DNA from: Casuarius casuarius
Taxonomy: Eukaryota > Chordata > Aves > Casuariiformes > Casuariidae
Direction: 5' to 3'
Length of the DNA stretch: 64,000 nucleotides
Assembly: GCA_003342895.1 (NCBI GenBank)
Contig: PTFA01000011.1
Span: 7,775,081-7,839,080, forward strand
Below the pieces are notes generated by a model. The model was not told where the DNA came from, ran no database searches, and saw only the letters and a program-made list of their open reading frames with translations. Below, in pieces: positions 50,178 to 61,877 of this stretch. Positions within the stretch are counted from its first letter, which is position 1, and every line of letters begins with the position of its first letter. The position numbers and the translations under genes are program-made.

Positions 50178-51110
50178 CAAAGTGGTGAGATGTGGACTGG
50201 AGGAGCGTGTGGTAAGGTGGCTGGAAAACTGGCTGTATGGTCGGACTCAAAGGCACAAAGTGCAACCAGTGGCTGGTTACCAGGGGTCCCCTCAGGGACT
50301 GACAGTGGAGCCAGTACTGTTTAATGTCTTTGACAATGATGTGGATGATGGGACAGTGTGCTTTCTCAGCAAGCCTGATGCTAAATTAGGGAAAGCAGTC
50401 AACGTGCTGCAAGGCAGGCTGATATTCAGAGAGACCTCGATAGGCTGGAGAAATGGGCTGGCAGGAACCTCCTGAAGTTCAAAAAATGCCAAAAGTCCTA
50501 CATCTGGGATGGACTAATACCTGGCAACAGTACAGTCTGGGGGCTGACTGGCTAGAAAGCAGATTTTCAGAAAAAGACTTGTGGGACAAGTCAGCAGTAA
50601 TACAGCAAATAAGGCTAGTGGCATGCCTGGCTGTATTAGCAAGAGTGCAGCCAGCAGATCAAGTGAAGTGATCCTTCCCCTCTGTTTGGCACTAGTGAGG
50701 CCGCATCTGGAGTACTGTATCCAGTTTTGGGCTTCCCAGTGCAAGAGAGACACTGACGTGCAAGAGCAAGTCCAGCAGCAGGCCACCAAGATGGTCGGGA
50801 GTTGGAGCACAAGACATGTGAGGGAAGGCTACATATGGGAGCTGGATTTGGTCATCTTGAGGAAGAGAAGACTCCAGGGACATCCTATTTCTCTCTCCAC
50901 CCAACTAATGAGGGGTGCAGAGACAATGGAGCCGGACAGAGGTGCACGGGGATAGAACAAACGGCAAGGTGGGCGATTACAATTTACTGTAAGAACAACT
51001 TTTTATTACCGGGGGGTGATCACACATTGGAATAGGTTGTCTAGAGAGGTTATGAGTTCTCTATCCTTGTACGTATTCAAAACTCTATGGGACAAGTTCC
51101 TTGTCTACGT
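50178..51110 (+). mobile_element. CR1 LINE ORF2 (reverse transcriptase) relic, frameshifted
   Basis: Three frames together follow the CR1 ORF2 protein. The first (50182-50475) has 'CGLEERVVRWLENWLYGRTQ' and 'QGSPQGLTVEPVLFNVFDND', the RT block around the SPQG motif. The second (50453-50671) has 'KVLHLGWTN' and 'YSLGADWLESRFSEKDL'. The third (50581-50955) has 'SSEVILPLCLALVRPHLEYC' and 'IQFWASQCKRDTDVQEQVQQ'. The catalytic FADD motif is destroyed: the matching place reads 'KPDAKLG', with one codon missing. Later 'GGDHTLE' and a decayed 'NRL' region reach about 51110. The copy lacks the 5' part of ORF2 and the CR1 3' untranslated tail, and it runs directly into MIR-like sequence. It is an inactive fossil. 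Confidence 0.9.
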
Positions 51111-51119
51111 GAATATAAT

Positions 51120-51235
51120 GAAACAGCCCTGTGAGAGAAAGATTATCATCCCCTTTTCACATGTGGAGAAACAAAGGCATGCTGGCTGAGTGGATGGTCA
51201 TCATTCAGGAGGACTATGACAGAGCCAGCAGCTAA
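51120..51235 (+). mobile_element. MIR-like SINE relic, 3' half
   Basis: The order 'AGCCCTGTGAGAGAAAGA', 'TTATCATCCCCTTTTCACAT', 'GTGGAGAAACAAAGGCAT', 'TGGTCATCATTCAGG' and 'ATGACAGAGCCAGCAGC' follows the MIR 3' half (ccctgtgaggtaggtattattatccccattttacagatgaggaaactgaggca...aaggtcacacagc...ggcagagccag). It starts within about 10 bases of the end of the CR1 relic. Either CR1 inserted into or next to the older SINE and lost its tail, or a deletion joined them. Confidence 0.62.
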
Positions 51236-53037
51236 TTTGTTTTGAAAAGTAGAAAGTTTACATTCTTTAACACATAAGTACAGTAAGTGATAACTAGGAA
51301 GAAGAAAAAGTAATAACCAAACTCAAAACTTTAATAATATCAAAAAAAATTGTTATTCTTTTTTTCTTTTATTTTCATGTGAAAGATTTAATAGTGGTAC
51401 ATTTCACAGCAGGAAAGCTGGAAATAGCTTTACTGCCAAGAGAACACTTGTGAGCAGTGAAGCCAAAAGATTTTACCACCACAGTCTCTGGCAGTTTATT
51501 AGAATTAAATGTTCAGTTGCTTGCTTGAAGGTGATTATGAGATGAACTGGCATAAGTTATGATGCATGCAGGCAATTTCCTTTTGTCTAATGTCAGCAAT
51601 AGTTGCAACACAACCTTAGAAACAATCATACTAGAAGGTATATTCCACTTCCTATTCACTAAGTAAGTTATCTATAATCTAATTTTCATAAGGATTAAAG
51701 TATTGAGGAAGAGAAAGAATGTTAGCTGGAGGTTTTGCTTACTTGATTTCAGAAAAGTAGACAACAGATAATTTCTTTCAAAATTAAAAATCTTTCTGGA
51801 ATTAATTTCTTTCAACTAACCTTTCTCACCATGAAATAGATGCTGAAATTTCAAATCACTGTTGTTAACTAACAGCATTTGAGGAGGAAAAGAGGAGTTC
51901 ACTGAGCTACCTGGGAGCCAGAGTTTCCTCTGAAGTTTAGTTTGAAGCATATATAAAGTAGCGTATTGGCAAGTAGCATGCTCTTAGTAATCGCAGTAGA
52001 CCTGGCCTTGTAGGTTTCATGACATCTGAGAATTTCTTCTGTCTGCAAAAGACACAAATGGCATTTACAATGTGATTCAGTGTGTGTTCATCAAATCAAA
52101 CGGCTCCAATCTGATTTGTGTCCATGGTTTTCATGCTGGGTTTACAAAGCTTAATTTGTAAATAAAGTCAGGTCTCTAAACTTGATGTCTGGGATGTTTT
52201 TATATTCTTTCCTCTTTGAGATTCATATTCTTATGGGTATTCTGATCATTGTTTTTGTCATTTGTATGCTCCAAGCCTATGCAAAAGTTGTAGGAATTTT
52301 CTCACAGCTATTTTATTCCCTTCCAGCGTTTGCATTAGCATGTCAACCTTTCAGTTTGGTGCTCACTTTGGTTAACATTAGTTATTATTTAGTTTCCCAT
52401 TCCTAGAATAACTAGATTTTTGTTTATATTACACTCACATCAGAGGAATAGTGGGTGAAAATTTCACATAATTTCTCTTTAAAATAATTTTAAAGTTCTG
52501 AAGTTGTGCTTTAAACTTCTAAATGTTAACTGGATTAAACTACAATTTCATATATCTACTTCCATTTTGTTTTTCTACAGTAGGAGGTTTCAAGTATGCC
52601 ATAAAATCTGAAGCAGTTAGAAGCAGATATGATTGGAGAAAAACACTTTTTTATTGACTCTTGTCATTCTACCTGAGAAAGAAGCTTGGCGTAATACAGC
52701 ATGGGTGTGGCTGTACCAAGCATTGCTCAAAGTAGATCAGTTGGTTACAAACTTCAGTGCCCATTTCCTAAAAATCTTTGACACTATAAGTGTTTGTTGA
52801 AGTCTGACTATCGAAGGACATTTTGACTATATTGTAGGATGTGCTGGATTTAATGCTGACCAGACTTCTTGCACATTTTCTGTTACATAAGAACATCAAA
52901 ACACACCAAAGGACTTCTAATCTCTAAAGGTAGTTTTATTAAAATAGGGAAGGCCTGGGACTGCTGGATGTGGCAGATTAAAAGGTGTGAAAATTAGTTT
53001 CTTTCTTTTCCACTGTTTCCTTGCAGAGTAGGTCCTT

Positions 53038-53070
53038 GTTTGTTTGTCTGTCTGTCTGTCTGTCTGTCTT
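53038..53070. repeat. (TGTC)n microsatellite preceded by TTTG units
   Basis: TTTG units lead into about six TGTC units at 53045-53069. The tract is followed directly by TTTCAG|GTGAGG, which looks like a splice acceptor and donor back to back, but that is a by-product of the pyrimidine-rich repeat. Confidence 0.92.
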
Positions 53071-53173
53071 TCAGGTGAGGAGACCATTTCACCCTCTGGC
53101 CTCATCTCTCATCTTACGCTGATTCTAGTTATTACCCGATCCCTTAGAGAGCAGCTGAGGCAGAAAACTAAGC

Positions 53174-53219
53174 TTTTCCTTTCCTTCCTTTCCTTCCTTT
53201 CCTTCCTTTCCTTCCTCCC
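53174..53219. repeat. (TTTCCTTCC)n minisatellite
   Basis: Four perfect copies of the 9-mer TTTCCTTCC lie at 53180-53215, with partial units on both sides. It is a pure pyrimidine tract on the plus strand, 105 bases from the TGTC repeat, and could form triplex DNA. Confidence 0.92.
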
Positions 53220-53381
53220 TGGGATAGGTTTATAGTAGCCCATCAGTTTAATGAGCTAGGGGACAAAAATGCAATCTGGGCATGCATAAGAAAACTGCAT
53301 AATGGTTTTCTGGTTGTAATGACCCAAATTTGTATAACATTCTTGCTTATGAAAGATTCAACAAACTGAAATTGTTTTATG

Positions 53382-53815
53382 TTGGGTTGGCCCGAAAGGT
53401 AAAATACAAAACTCTAAAATGTTTTTGCGGCACTTAATTAATAGTCAGAAATGCCGAAACATTGTATCTTGACTTTTTTGTTTTGGAAGAAACTATAAAC
53501 TATGTGCTGTGTCCCTGAGCAATAAGACACCCAATACTATTTGTAATTTTGATCCTTCCCATTCCTCTTTTCCTGCCATCATGTATTGTCTGATGTATTC
53601 TAGCAGTTCAGGCAGTGGGAAAGATATCAGTGCATTATGGAAAGTGTAGTTACAGATTTTATCCCACGGTAATAAAGGAGGCAATAACTTGTCCAAACTA
53701 CAATCTCTTATGTCCTATAATAGTAGCTCCAGAGAACAGCAGTAGTGCAAAGCTACATATTTTAATTTAATCTGAAAAAGCAAAATGTTTCAGTCCGGGT
53801 GACCCAACATTCAAA
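53382..53815. mobile_element. Doubtful degenerate element with inverted ends
   Basis: ATGTTGGGT followed by TGGCCCG on the left (from 53381) is mirrored on the right by CCGGGTGACCCAACAT (to about 53812): nine bases are perfect complements and the next few partly so. GAAACATT-type words lie inside both ends. The ends recall mariner-like termini or an LTR's TG...CA, but there is no TA target site on the right and no matching flanking duplication. The interior shows no transposase. It may be a much-decayed non-autonomous DNA transposon or coincidence. Confidence 0.18.
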
Positions 53816-56719
53816 AATGGTTAAACAGTATTCTGAATAATAAATTTGAACTATATATACTGACTTGAAAGGTGTATATAAGGAAAGGATAGTGCTGTAA
53901 TAAAGGTGTAAACAAGATGATGCAGAATATTAAACAATGGAGAAAGGTAGACAAAGATTTGTTAACAGATCAAAGTCTAATTTTTCTTTTAAAATACAGA
54001 GTAATGTACCAAGGAGGTTATATATGTGTGATAGAGAATAATTGTACACCAATGAGGCAGTAATAAATGTGACTTGCAGGTTTATTTTTGTCAAACTGTT
54101 CATAAATCCGCTAAATAGGACACGAAATGGTCCTACCCAGTTTACAGAAAGCCCATTATATTGAGTTGTGTTGCCTTTGAACCTTTCTCTTAGAGGGGAA
54201 GGTGGACTGTAGCTTTCACACTGACCTAGCAATAAAAAATTATCCCTCTCTAACACTGTGAATAAGGAGCAACCTTTCTTAGGTTCTGCTGGAGGAGAAT
54301 TGCATTCTCTGTACTGTGAAGTGCTCTGTTTGGGACTTTCTGCATGCAAGTCCTAACTGAAGGGGGAGACTGGAGCATCACAGAGATCTTAAAATGGCAT
54401 TAGGGAACCTATCATAAAGGGTTGCCCCCAACATTCCTCCATCATAATGACACTTTAATCTCCGGACATTATTAGCACTGGCCTATCTGAAATACCTAAA
54501 CAGAGCAGGAAGTTCAACACCTGTGAAATCATTTTTAGAGAGCCCAGCAAGCATTACAGCTTTTGAAAGCTGCTGTTTCTTTTGATAGTGGGAGGAAATC
54601 AGACTGAATTCTCAGAGTGGCAAGTCCTGAATTTAGTAGCAACTTCTGGGGTGACCCAAGACCTCACAAAGTGGGTGAAGGTTAAGAAAGGTAAAAAGAT
54701 TCACTGTAGGCTAGACAATCCAAAATTTCCAAGCTCTTGCTAATACAGAAACCTAGAGAACTTTGACTGTTAACACAGAGTGATCTCAATAACCATTTTT
54801 GAGGCACCAAAGGTAGCAATGTATTGCACAAAAACAACTCCTGCCTCCTGAGTATTCAAATAGGGGCATCTGTTTGGCAGTGTAAGTGTGCCATAGTGTA
54901 CCTCCAGGCAGTAGGTTCCCAGCTGCTTTGTTATATTAGGAAATTTAAATGAGTTGTGCTGAGATACAAGGATCATTTTATTTAGCTTGCCTCTCATATC
55001 ACACATTTTGAATTCAAGATCCTTGCCTCTTCCTATGGACAGACATATTGCAAATGTTTGCACTCTGCAGAAAAAGCAGAGACTTTGATGAGGTGCAGTA
55101 GTAAAAGGTACATGCTCTGTCTATCTTGAAAAGACTTCATGCTAGTTAATAATAATTATGTTAAAATATAAAATGAATAGAATAAAGGACTTTAAGACAC
55201 TCAAAATGTAGCTCAGAAGAAGACTTTTTTGCACTAACATGACTCAGAATAAATCTGAACCATGAAAAATATCTGTATAAGGGCTACTTGCAAATGAATT
55301 TGTGTAGCAAAATGTTCTATAAAATAAAAATAATTATATTCTTGTTTTTTATTTTTCTTATTTTTCACTTTCATTCAGTAAAGTCAAAGGTATAGATTGT
55401 TGTTATTTGATATATAAAAAAGCAGCTGTACACCAGAAAGAAATGCACATAGAGTCACTGCCTTTTGCCTTTTTGTACCTATAGGCTGGTGATATCTTCT
55501 GACAGCCAAAACCTTCAGTGCCCCGGACATTCTGTTCTCCAATCTCTTGACCTGTCTTTACCTCTAGTCAAACAAAGGACAGGACAACTCCACCCAGTGA
55601 ACAGTAACTAATAAAATCTCTTCTTCAAAGAATACAGTATTGTATTTCATAGGGGAACAATCTTCTCTGCCAATCTTCTTCATTTTTCAGAAATCTCTAT
55701 CTATTATGTGCCGGGGCTAGAATTTAAACATGCAGACTTGGACTCAGGTCATTCTGTTGATTCTCACACTTATACACAGTTTTCTCCAAGAATGGGATTA
55801 GTTGCACTGTCAGGTCTTTGAAAAACCCACACGGTACCACAGCAGTTACCAGCTGTGACATGTTGCTTTGATAGTAATAGTGAAAAGTATATGCCTGTTT
55901 CTTAATTCTTCATGTTTCACTGAGAATAGGATATGAATATGCATTTTTTGCCACATTCATCATCACTGAGTCCAAGCACAATATATGAATCAGCCTTGTT
56001 ATTAGAGAGACGTTTTCGTGGATGTAGCAGCTGTGGCTGATACTCCGCCTCTGCATTTTGGTGCAGATGTGGTAGCTTACTTAAAATCCTTCTTAAGTTT
56101 AATACTTCTGTATGAAACTCTTCATTCACTCCCACCCACATTTTTCCTTTTGCTTTATGCCAGTCCTCCTGAGGAGTTGGAGTGCACGGGAGCTGTCCTG
56201 AAAATCAAAGTTTTTTTTTAATTTACCCTTAACTAAATAGCCAGACAGACAGACTCCCTCCAATTTGCAGCACTCAACAGCAGCGACTTTAAAGCCAGCT
56301 CCAGAGTATGTTAAAGTCACTGGGAATGCAACATTGACTTCTCAGGATTTTGGACTGAGAATGTTTTGAACATTACCTGTACCTATAGGGATTTCAAACC
56401 CACATACTGCTGGCTACTTACTAAGGCTACAAGCAGTCCTCAGGACATACAGCAAAAACCCAGGCTGCATGCATTGCGTTTTGTTTTAGGTATTCTCTAC
56501 ATACTATGTTTGCACACAATGATTTATCACCACTTACAGAGAGCAGATACAATTATAAAGTCTTAAGTCCAGAACATTTATTTCCTGACAGAATCAGTAC
56601 AAGGCCTTTTTTCACATCTACATTGTAATTTCCAAGCGTAGCTGTGAAACAGTAATAGCAATTTGACTGATACTGGAAAAAAAACAAAAAACCCCAAACC
56701 CATGATACTCAGCAAACTG
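53816..56719. other. Unique non-coding sequence with the window's longest open frame
   Basis: The minus strand has open frames of 139 codons (53930-54349) and 97 codons (54770-55063). Neither contains a domain I recognise, they are in unrelated stretches, and no splice-site arrangement supports them. A 74-codon minus frame (55917-56141) has more protein-like composition (RKRLSNNKADSYIVLGLSDD) but no homologue I know. I do not call any of them genes. Confidence 0.6.
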
Positions 56720-56733
56720 ACAGCAGAGGGCAC
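56720..56733 (+). promoter_or_regulatory. CTCF-like binding site
   Basis: ACAGCAGAGGGCAC matches the CTCF core consensus CCASYAGRKGGCRS at 13 of 14 positions (first base differs). CTCF organises chromatin loops and insulator boundaries in vertebrates, and strong single sites like this are often bound. The match is short, so in 64 kb a few near matches are expected by chance. A poorer match (12 of 14) lies at 26397-26410 on the same strand. Confidence 0.35.
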
Positions 56734-58160
56734 CCGTGTCCTGCATTGGAGAAAAAATTGACCTTTTTTCCCTATGTAAATTGCACGATAAATCCTTATT
56801 TGCTCTTACCAGCTTAATGCAGAAAAGACAAAGCGATATGTCAATTTTAACAGATTTTTAAGGTTGACTGTTTTGGGTGTTTCACATATGTGCTTCTTAT
56901 GGAAATGGAATTTCCAGAGTATGATGCCAAAAAGAAAAAAATGTCTGAACTGTTCTTTATCAAAATATGTTGCTCAGACATTTTCTAAAGGTAATATAAT
57001 TGCAAGGACTTGTTGTTTGGGAATTTTTTAGCCCTTCCCCTACCCAGATAAGTATTCCACCTATAAAATGTTTTATGGCCTTTTAGTAATCTAAAAGTTT
57101 TAAATAATCAGTATAAGTCATCTAATTGTGATTTATGTGACAGTTATTTTCATAAAAACTCACAAAAACACAGGAAAAAATGTTTGGTCGCTGAATTCTA
57201 TGCATAAATTCCTGGCATCTTTAGAAACCGATTAAGAAGCTGATATGGTTGCAAAAGCTAAGTATACACGTAGACTACTCATTGCATTTCCTTAGGGTTA
57301 ATATGTACATATAAATAGATAGTGTGTAACACCAGTGTCTCAACTTCCTGCAGAAACGTGAACCTCTGTGCCCCAAAGGCATTCAACTTTTGTCAGGTAC
57401 ACAGGATCAGTTGGAAGGTGCCAGACACGCCGTGCATGCATTAGGACACATTTTGAACATTTTTATACATAATATACAGAGATTATATTGTATGCATTAA
57501 TGATATTACGTAGCATTTATAGACCCATATACTATTGTATATATTTACCGAACAACGCTTCTGCATTGTGTTTTGTTTATTTGGACCGTGTCTCTAATGG
57601 GATGTCAGTAGGAGCAAATTCTTCACATGCAGTGTTGATGTGGGCCTCTTTGTACACATATTCAGAGAATACCGAAGTTATCAGTTATTACGAAACCAGT
57701 AACTGAAGGAAGAATAAGTAAACCCTTGGTTTTGGCCAGTTCTTTTGCCTAATATTTTTTGTCATTACATATTCCTATTTGTTTATTGAAAACAGCCATT
57801 TGAAGATAATGAGCTGAAGACCGTTCTTAGCGTCTTGGCACTCTCATGCACCTAGTCTCCAAGGATTTCAAAGTTGGCATGCTCTAAACTTGTAATAAAA
57901 TACCCTTTTAATTGGTAAGCATAGAAAATATTACTTTAATAAATATTTGATGAAAGAAGATGTTTTAGCTATTCATTAGACTCTAGAGTAATATATGTTC
58001 ATTAGCAGAAGATGAATAATGGCATTTAATATTCTTTGTTTACAACAGAAGGTCACATGGAGGAATATATTAATACATAAGTTGTGACCTTCACACTTTG
58101 TCAGTTTTAATGACAATGCGGTTGTTTCCCTTATACAGTCAGTTCTGTGTTTGATTTCCA

Positions 58161-58174
58161 GCTTTAATTAAAGC
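58161..58174. promoter_or_regulatory. 14-bp palindrome with a TAATTA homeodomain core
   Basis: GCTTTAATTAAAGC is a perfect palindrome, followed within two bases by another CAATTAAA. TAATTA is the core recognised by many homeodomain proteins, and paired cores favour dimers. It lies in a 300-base AT-rich block (about 57900-58210) that could be a conserved enhancer, but only cross-species comparison could show this. Confidence 0.25.
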
Positions 58175-61100
58175 AATTAAATTCACCCTCTGTGACAGGT
58201 AAAATGCACTGTGATTGACAAGAATGGCTTGGTTACTTATACCAGAAAAGGTTAAAAATCCTTTTTAAGAAGAGTAATTTCTATTCACATGCTATAGAAA
58301 AAAACTGCAGATTACTAGTGGATATATGAGTTACTAATTTTCAGAAATTATCAGAAATAATTATCACAAATAATATGAGATTATTTTTCCTTTTTAATAA
58401 ACAGCTTAATAAGAAATAACAGTCATAGAAAGAGAAGGCTACGATAGATCTCTTACACTGCTTATCTCAAGAGTCATGGACTTAAGTCTGTAGAGTTGTT
58501 AGTACAACTCCTTTTAAAATTGTATGAATGCAAGTGTATCACATTTACAGCATTCAGGCATGATTTCACAGAAAAGACAGTAGGGAGGAAAAAAAAAAAC
58601 AGTAGACCCAGAAGAAATGATGACTAGAGCTAGTAAAAAAAATTGTTAAGATTGTTTCTTGTAAGGAACTGTGCTTTTCACAGGAACAGTATTTTCTTGA
58701 AAAATCTATTCTGCAGTTGATCTTGGAATTTAGGGTACAGTCATATTATGACCTAGAAAATAAAGCAGGCCTACAAGAAATCATGGAATCCTAAGTTTCA
58801 TTTTTAAAAAACAGTATTTTTTTCTGTTTTTAAATGAAAAAAAAAGTCAAAATACCAGAGTTTCCTGCAGGACCCACAATTTTAATGTCTCTAAGTCTGA
58901 TCAACAATAACACAGAAGAAAAGTAATTCCAGTAACTTATTTGACTTTGTGAAATGCGAACAAAGTAGTAATTTTACATGTGGCCTATCTGCAGTATGTA
59001 ATATATTTTTTAATTAACTTACAGATCTCAACAGTGCGTTCTTTTCCTTTTGTCTAGTGAGGCTATGCTCTTCTTATTCCTTGTTTCCATAAAGTATAGT
59101 CTATAGATAATTTTTGTCTCACAAGTGGGGCAGACTACTAAAGAATGTAAAGCAAATCTCTCTGAAAATAAGAGAAAAGAGTCATTTATCTGAATATCAC
59201 ACACAATCTGTGTTATAAGCTTTTTTTTTCCCTTACCTTTCTCTAATCACATAGGTGATCCTTTTTTTTCCAAAAGCAGAGCTGGAAAAACACTTTGTAT
59301 CTTTATCCTAATCGTAAATGATTAGGTTTTTTTCTTATTTGAATATTGTAAATCTAAATGCAGACTTTGAATGCTGACTTCTTTGTGTTACCTTAGCCTA
59401 TACTCACTTTACAACAATAAGGTATTAGTCAGAAAGAAAAAAAGAGCAGTGAACCCCACTGTCGTTGCACTTCGACTCTCCAAATTTCTATAGAAAGTTC
59501 TGAAGAGAATGTGAACTGTGCTTTATCTTTGTGCTTTTGATTTACGTTTCATTAAGTCCTTCTCTGCAAAGGCACTTCCTTCTCACTTACGTACACATAT
59601 GTGTAGCATAAATAGCACTGACTATGAAGGAGTCAGCACAAAGAGAGCAAGCAAGAATTAAACATATTCAAAGCAAAAGGTTAATAGGTAAGGTATATTA
59701 TAGCTCTTCAAGGGAAAGCTGTTTACAGGGTTTGCTGAAAAAGTTGGTTGTGAGTTTGTAGATTGGTTCTGCTTATGGAGATAACCATGAGAAAGGTACC
59801 ACAATGCTGAAAGATAAATGTGATTACATTGACCAAAATATGCCCCTTTTTTGAAGCAGTACTGATATACTAACTATTCTCTTCTTCCATATTTGGAGGG
59901 ACTTGTATTGCCTCAGCTGAGGAGAGGAGCTGCCCTTCTGGGCTGGTGCTCTGCTCTCCTCCGCACCAGTTTGGTTCTCGTCCCAGAAGCTCTGGGTCTC
60001 GTCAGTAGCTCTGTCACCCCAGGAAACAGTGAAAGCGATGACTGCAAAACATGTCTCTCCCTTCCTTCCCCTAACACGCTGCTCTTTTGCAGGTGTTCAT
60101 TCTCAATATGTTTTCATACTGTTTCAGAAAAGTCTCTCTATGGAATTACATGCTCATGTACACCTTGCCCTTTGGTGACACAGCTAATAAAAGAAGTCAT
60201 TAATATAGTTACTACACTGTAGTGATGCTCAGTCACTTGAGAGGAGGAAGACACAGGATCTAGGATGCTGAATCCTGTCATTCTTTTAAAAGGAGACTCA
60301 GTTTTCTTTTCATTCTTATGACACATACATTCATTAGCATTTATGTGAAAGCCCATGATTTCTAGGGCATTTGCAACACATTAGTGATTAAATTATTTGC
60401 AGCAGAAAAATTCCCTACATTAGTAGAACAAGACATTATATTTCCCAGCGGGTATCTATTCAGAATACGTGTACTATGACAACTAGCACTATTCCTGGAA
60501 AGTTCACTAGAGAGAACATCATCTGAACAGACGTAAAGCTTGAACTTTCCCTCTCGAGACAGATGGTGTTCATCCACAACAGACAGGCTAGAGTGGGGAA
60601 ACTGTGCCCCCGAATACCTGTTTTCTGAATAAAGAGCTGTCAGCTTCAGCAATATTAATCTGGCAGTATTTTATAATTTCTTTGAAGGAACAGTTAGGTC
60701 AATAACCTAACTTTATGAACCTAATTTTATGAAAAACAGTGAATCCAAGTGTAGTGGAAGTTTTAATGAGGGTTCTTTTCCTTTGCTGTTATTTTGTTCA
60801 GTATTGCATTTGAAATACATAGGCTTGAACAGCTATTTGAGAATGCTGTAGCTCTTAAAATGGGATCTGGATGATACAAAACAAAAAAAATCAGTGCCTA
60901 ATTTAGATGATAATAGATTCAAAAAATGGTTCTGTTAAATTTTGGCTTGGTTCACAACCAAAGCCGTACTTGTCCTCTCTGTAGTTGTAATTCTTTTGTC
61001 ACCCCTGTTCAGAATGTCAAAAATGTCCATTCCTAAACAAATAACATTTAGAAAGACTGAAATATTCCATATCAGCATTTAGGACTGCTTTTGTCGTTCA

Positions 61101-61830
61101 GAAATCAAAACATTTCTTACATCATAGGAACACTAACATTTGGCAGAAGCTTTGGGCATAACCTGTGTAACCAGGGAGATGAATTTTGCATTACTGTTTC
61201 CTTGATGTGCCGCTGCAGCTGAAGAAAACACCAGGATTAATTAAGGGGTAAAATAAATGTTTCAATTTTTTATGGAAAAATCCACCTCCAATGAAATATT
61301 TTGCATAAAAATATATTACATATATATTACATAAAAAAAAATTGCTTGCAATTTTCATCCAATTCTACTCAAAATTAATATTGCATAACATAATTTCTAG
61401 ACTTGTCTAATTTGCTTCATGGGAGAGATATGACAGCCATACTCGTCTTGCTTATGTCCACAGTCACCTGAACTAGTAACAAAAATTTGATACTCTTATT
61501 ATAAGACAGAGGTCAATATTCATTGAATTTTTGATTCTTGTCACTGTTTTTCTGCAAGGAACAGACAGAGTTTGCCAACCTTAAGACTTAAATGTATGCT
61601 ATTGGACTATATATACGATAAAATATTTAGACATATTTAACCAGTTCAGCATATCCTGGCATTACCGTTGCCTTACCTATGCTGTTCCTTGGCAATGCAC
61701 TTTTCTCACATTCTGCCATATTGTAGGTTAGATATTATTAATAAGTTTGATTGCATTGCACATTACTGGAATGGCAGATATCTGCTAGAATTTAAAGAAA
61801 AGAATAACTGGCATTATGCAAGTAATTTAA

Positions 61831-61877
61831 AGTTACTAAATAGATAAATTGTAGAGAAAGTTACTAAATAGATAAAT
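61831..61877. repeat. Tandem duplication with 28-bp period
   Basis: AGTTACTAAATAGATAAAT occurs exactly at 61831-61849 and 61859-61877, separated by TGTAGAGAA. It is a small local duplication. Confidence 0.95.

Larger units (their letters stand above)
51236..53381. other. Unique non-coding sequence ending in simple repeats
   Basis: No gene is recognised. A 74-codon frame at 52182-52406 is very hydrophobic because of T-rich DNA and is not convincing as a membrane protein exon. The simple repeats at 53038-53219 are listed separately. Confidence 0.65.

Noticed and set aside
53064..53080. TTTCAG followed by GTGAGG as a splice-site pair
   Set aside because: Acceptor and donor would be adjacent with no exon; the match arises from the pyrimidine-rich TGTC repeat.
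53930..54349. Longest open frame, 139 codons on the minus strand
   Set aside because: No recognisable domain, no splice or promoter context, and the length is within chance expectation for 64 kb on six frames.
55917..56141. 74-codon minus-strand frame with protein-like composition
   Set aside because: Composition alone is weak evidence. I know no matching family, and no acceptor site of good quality precedes it.
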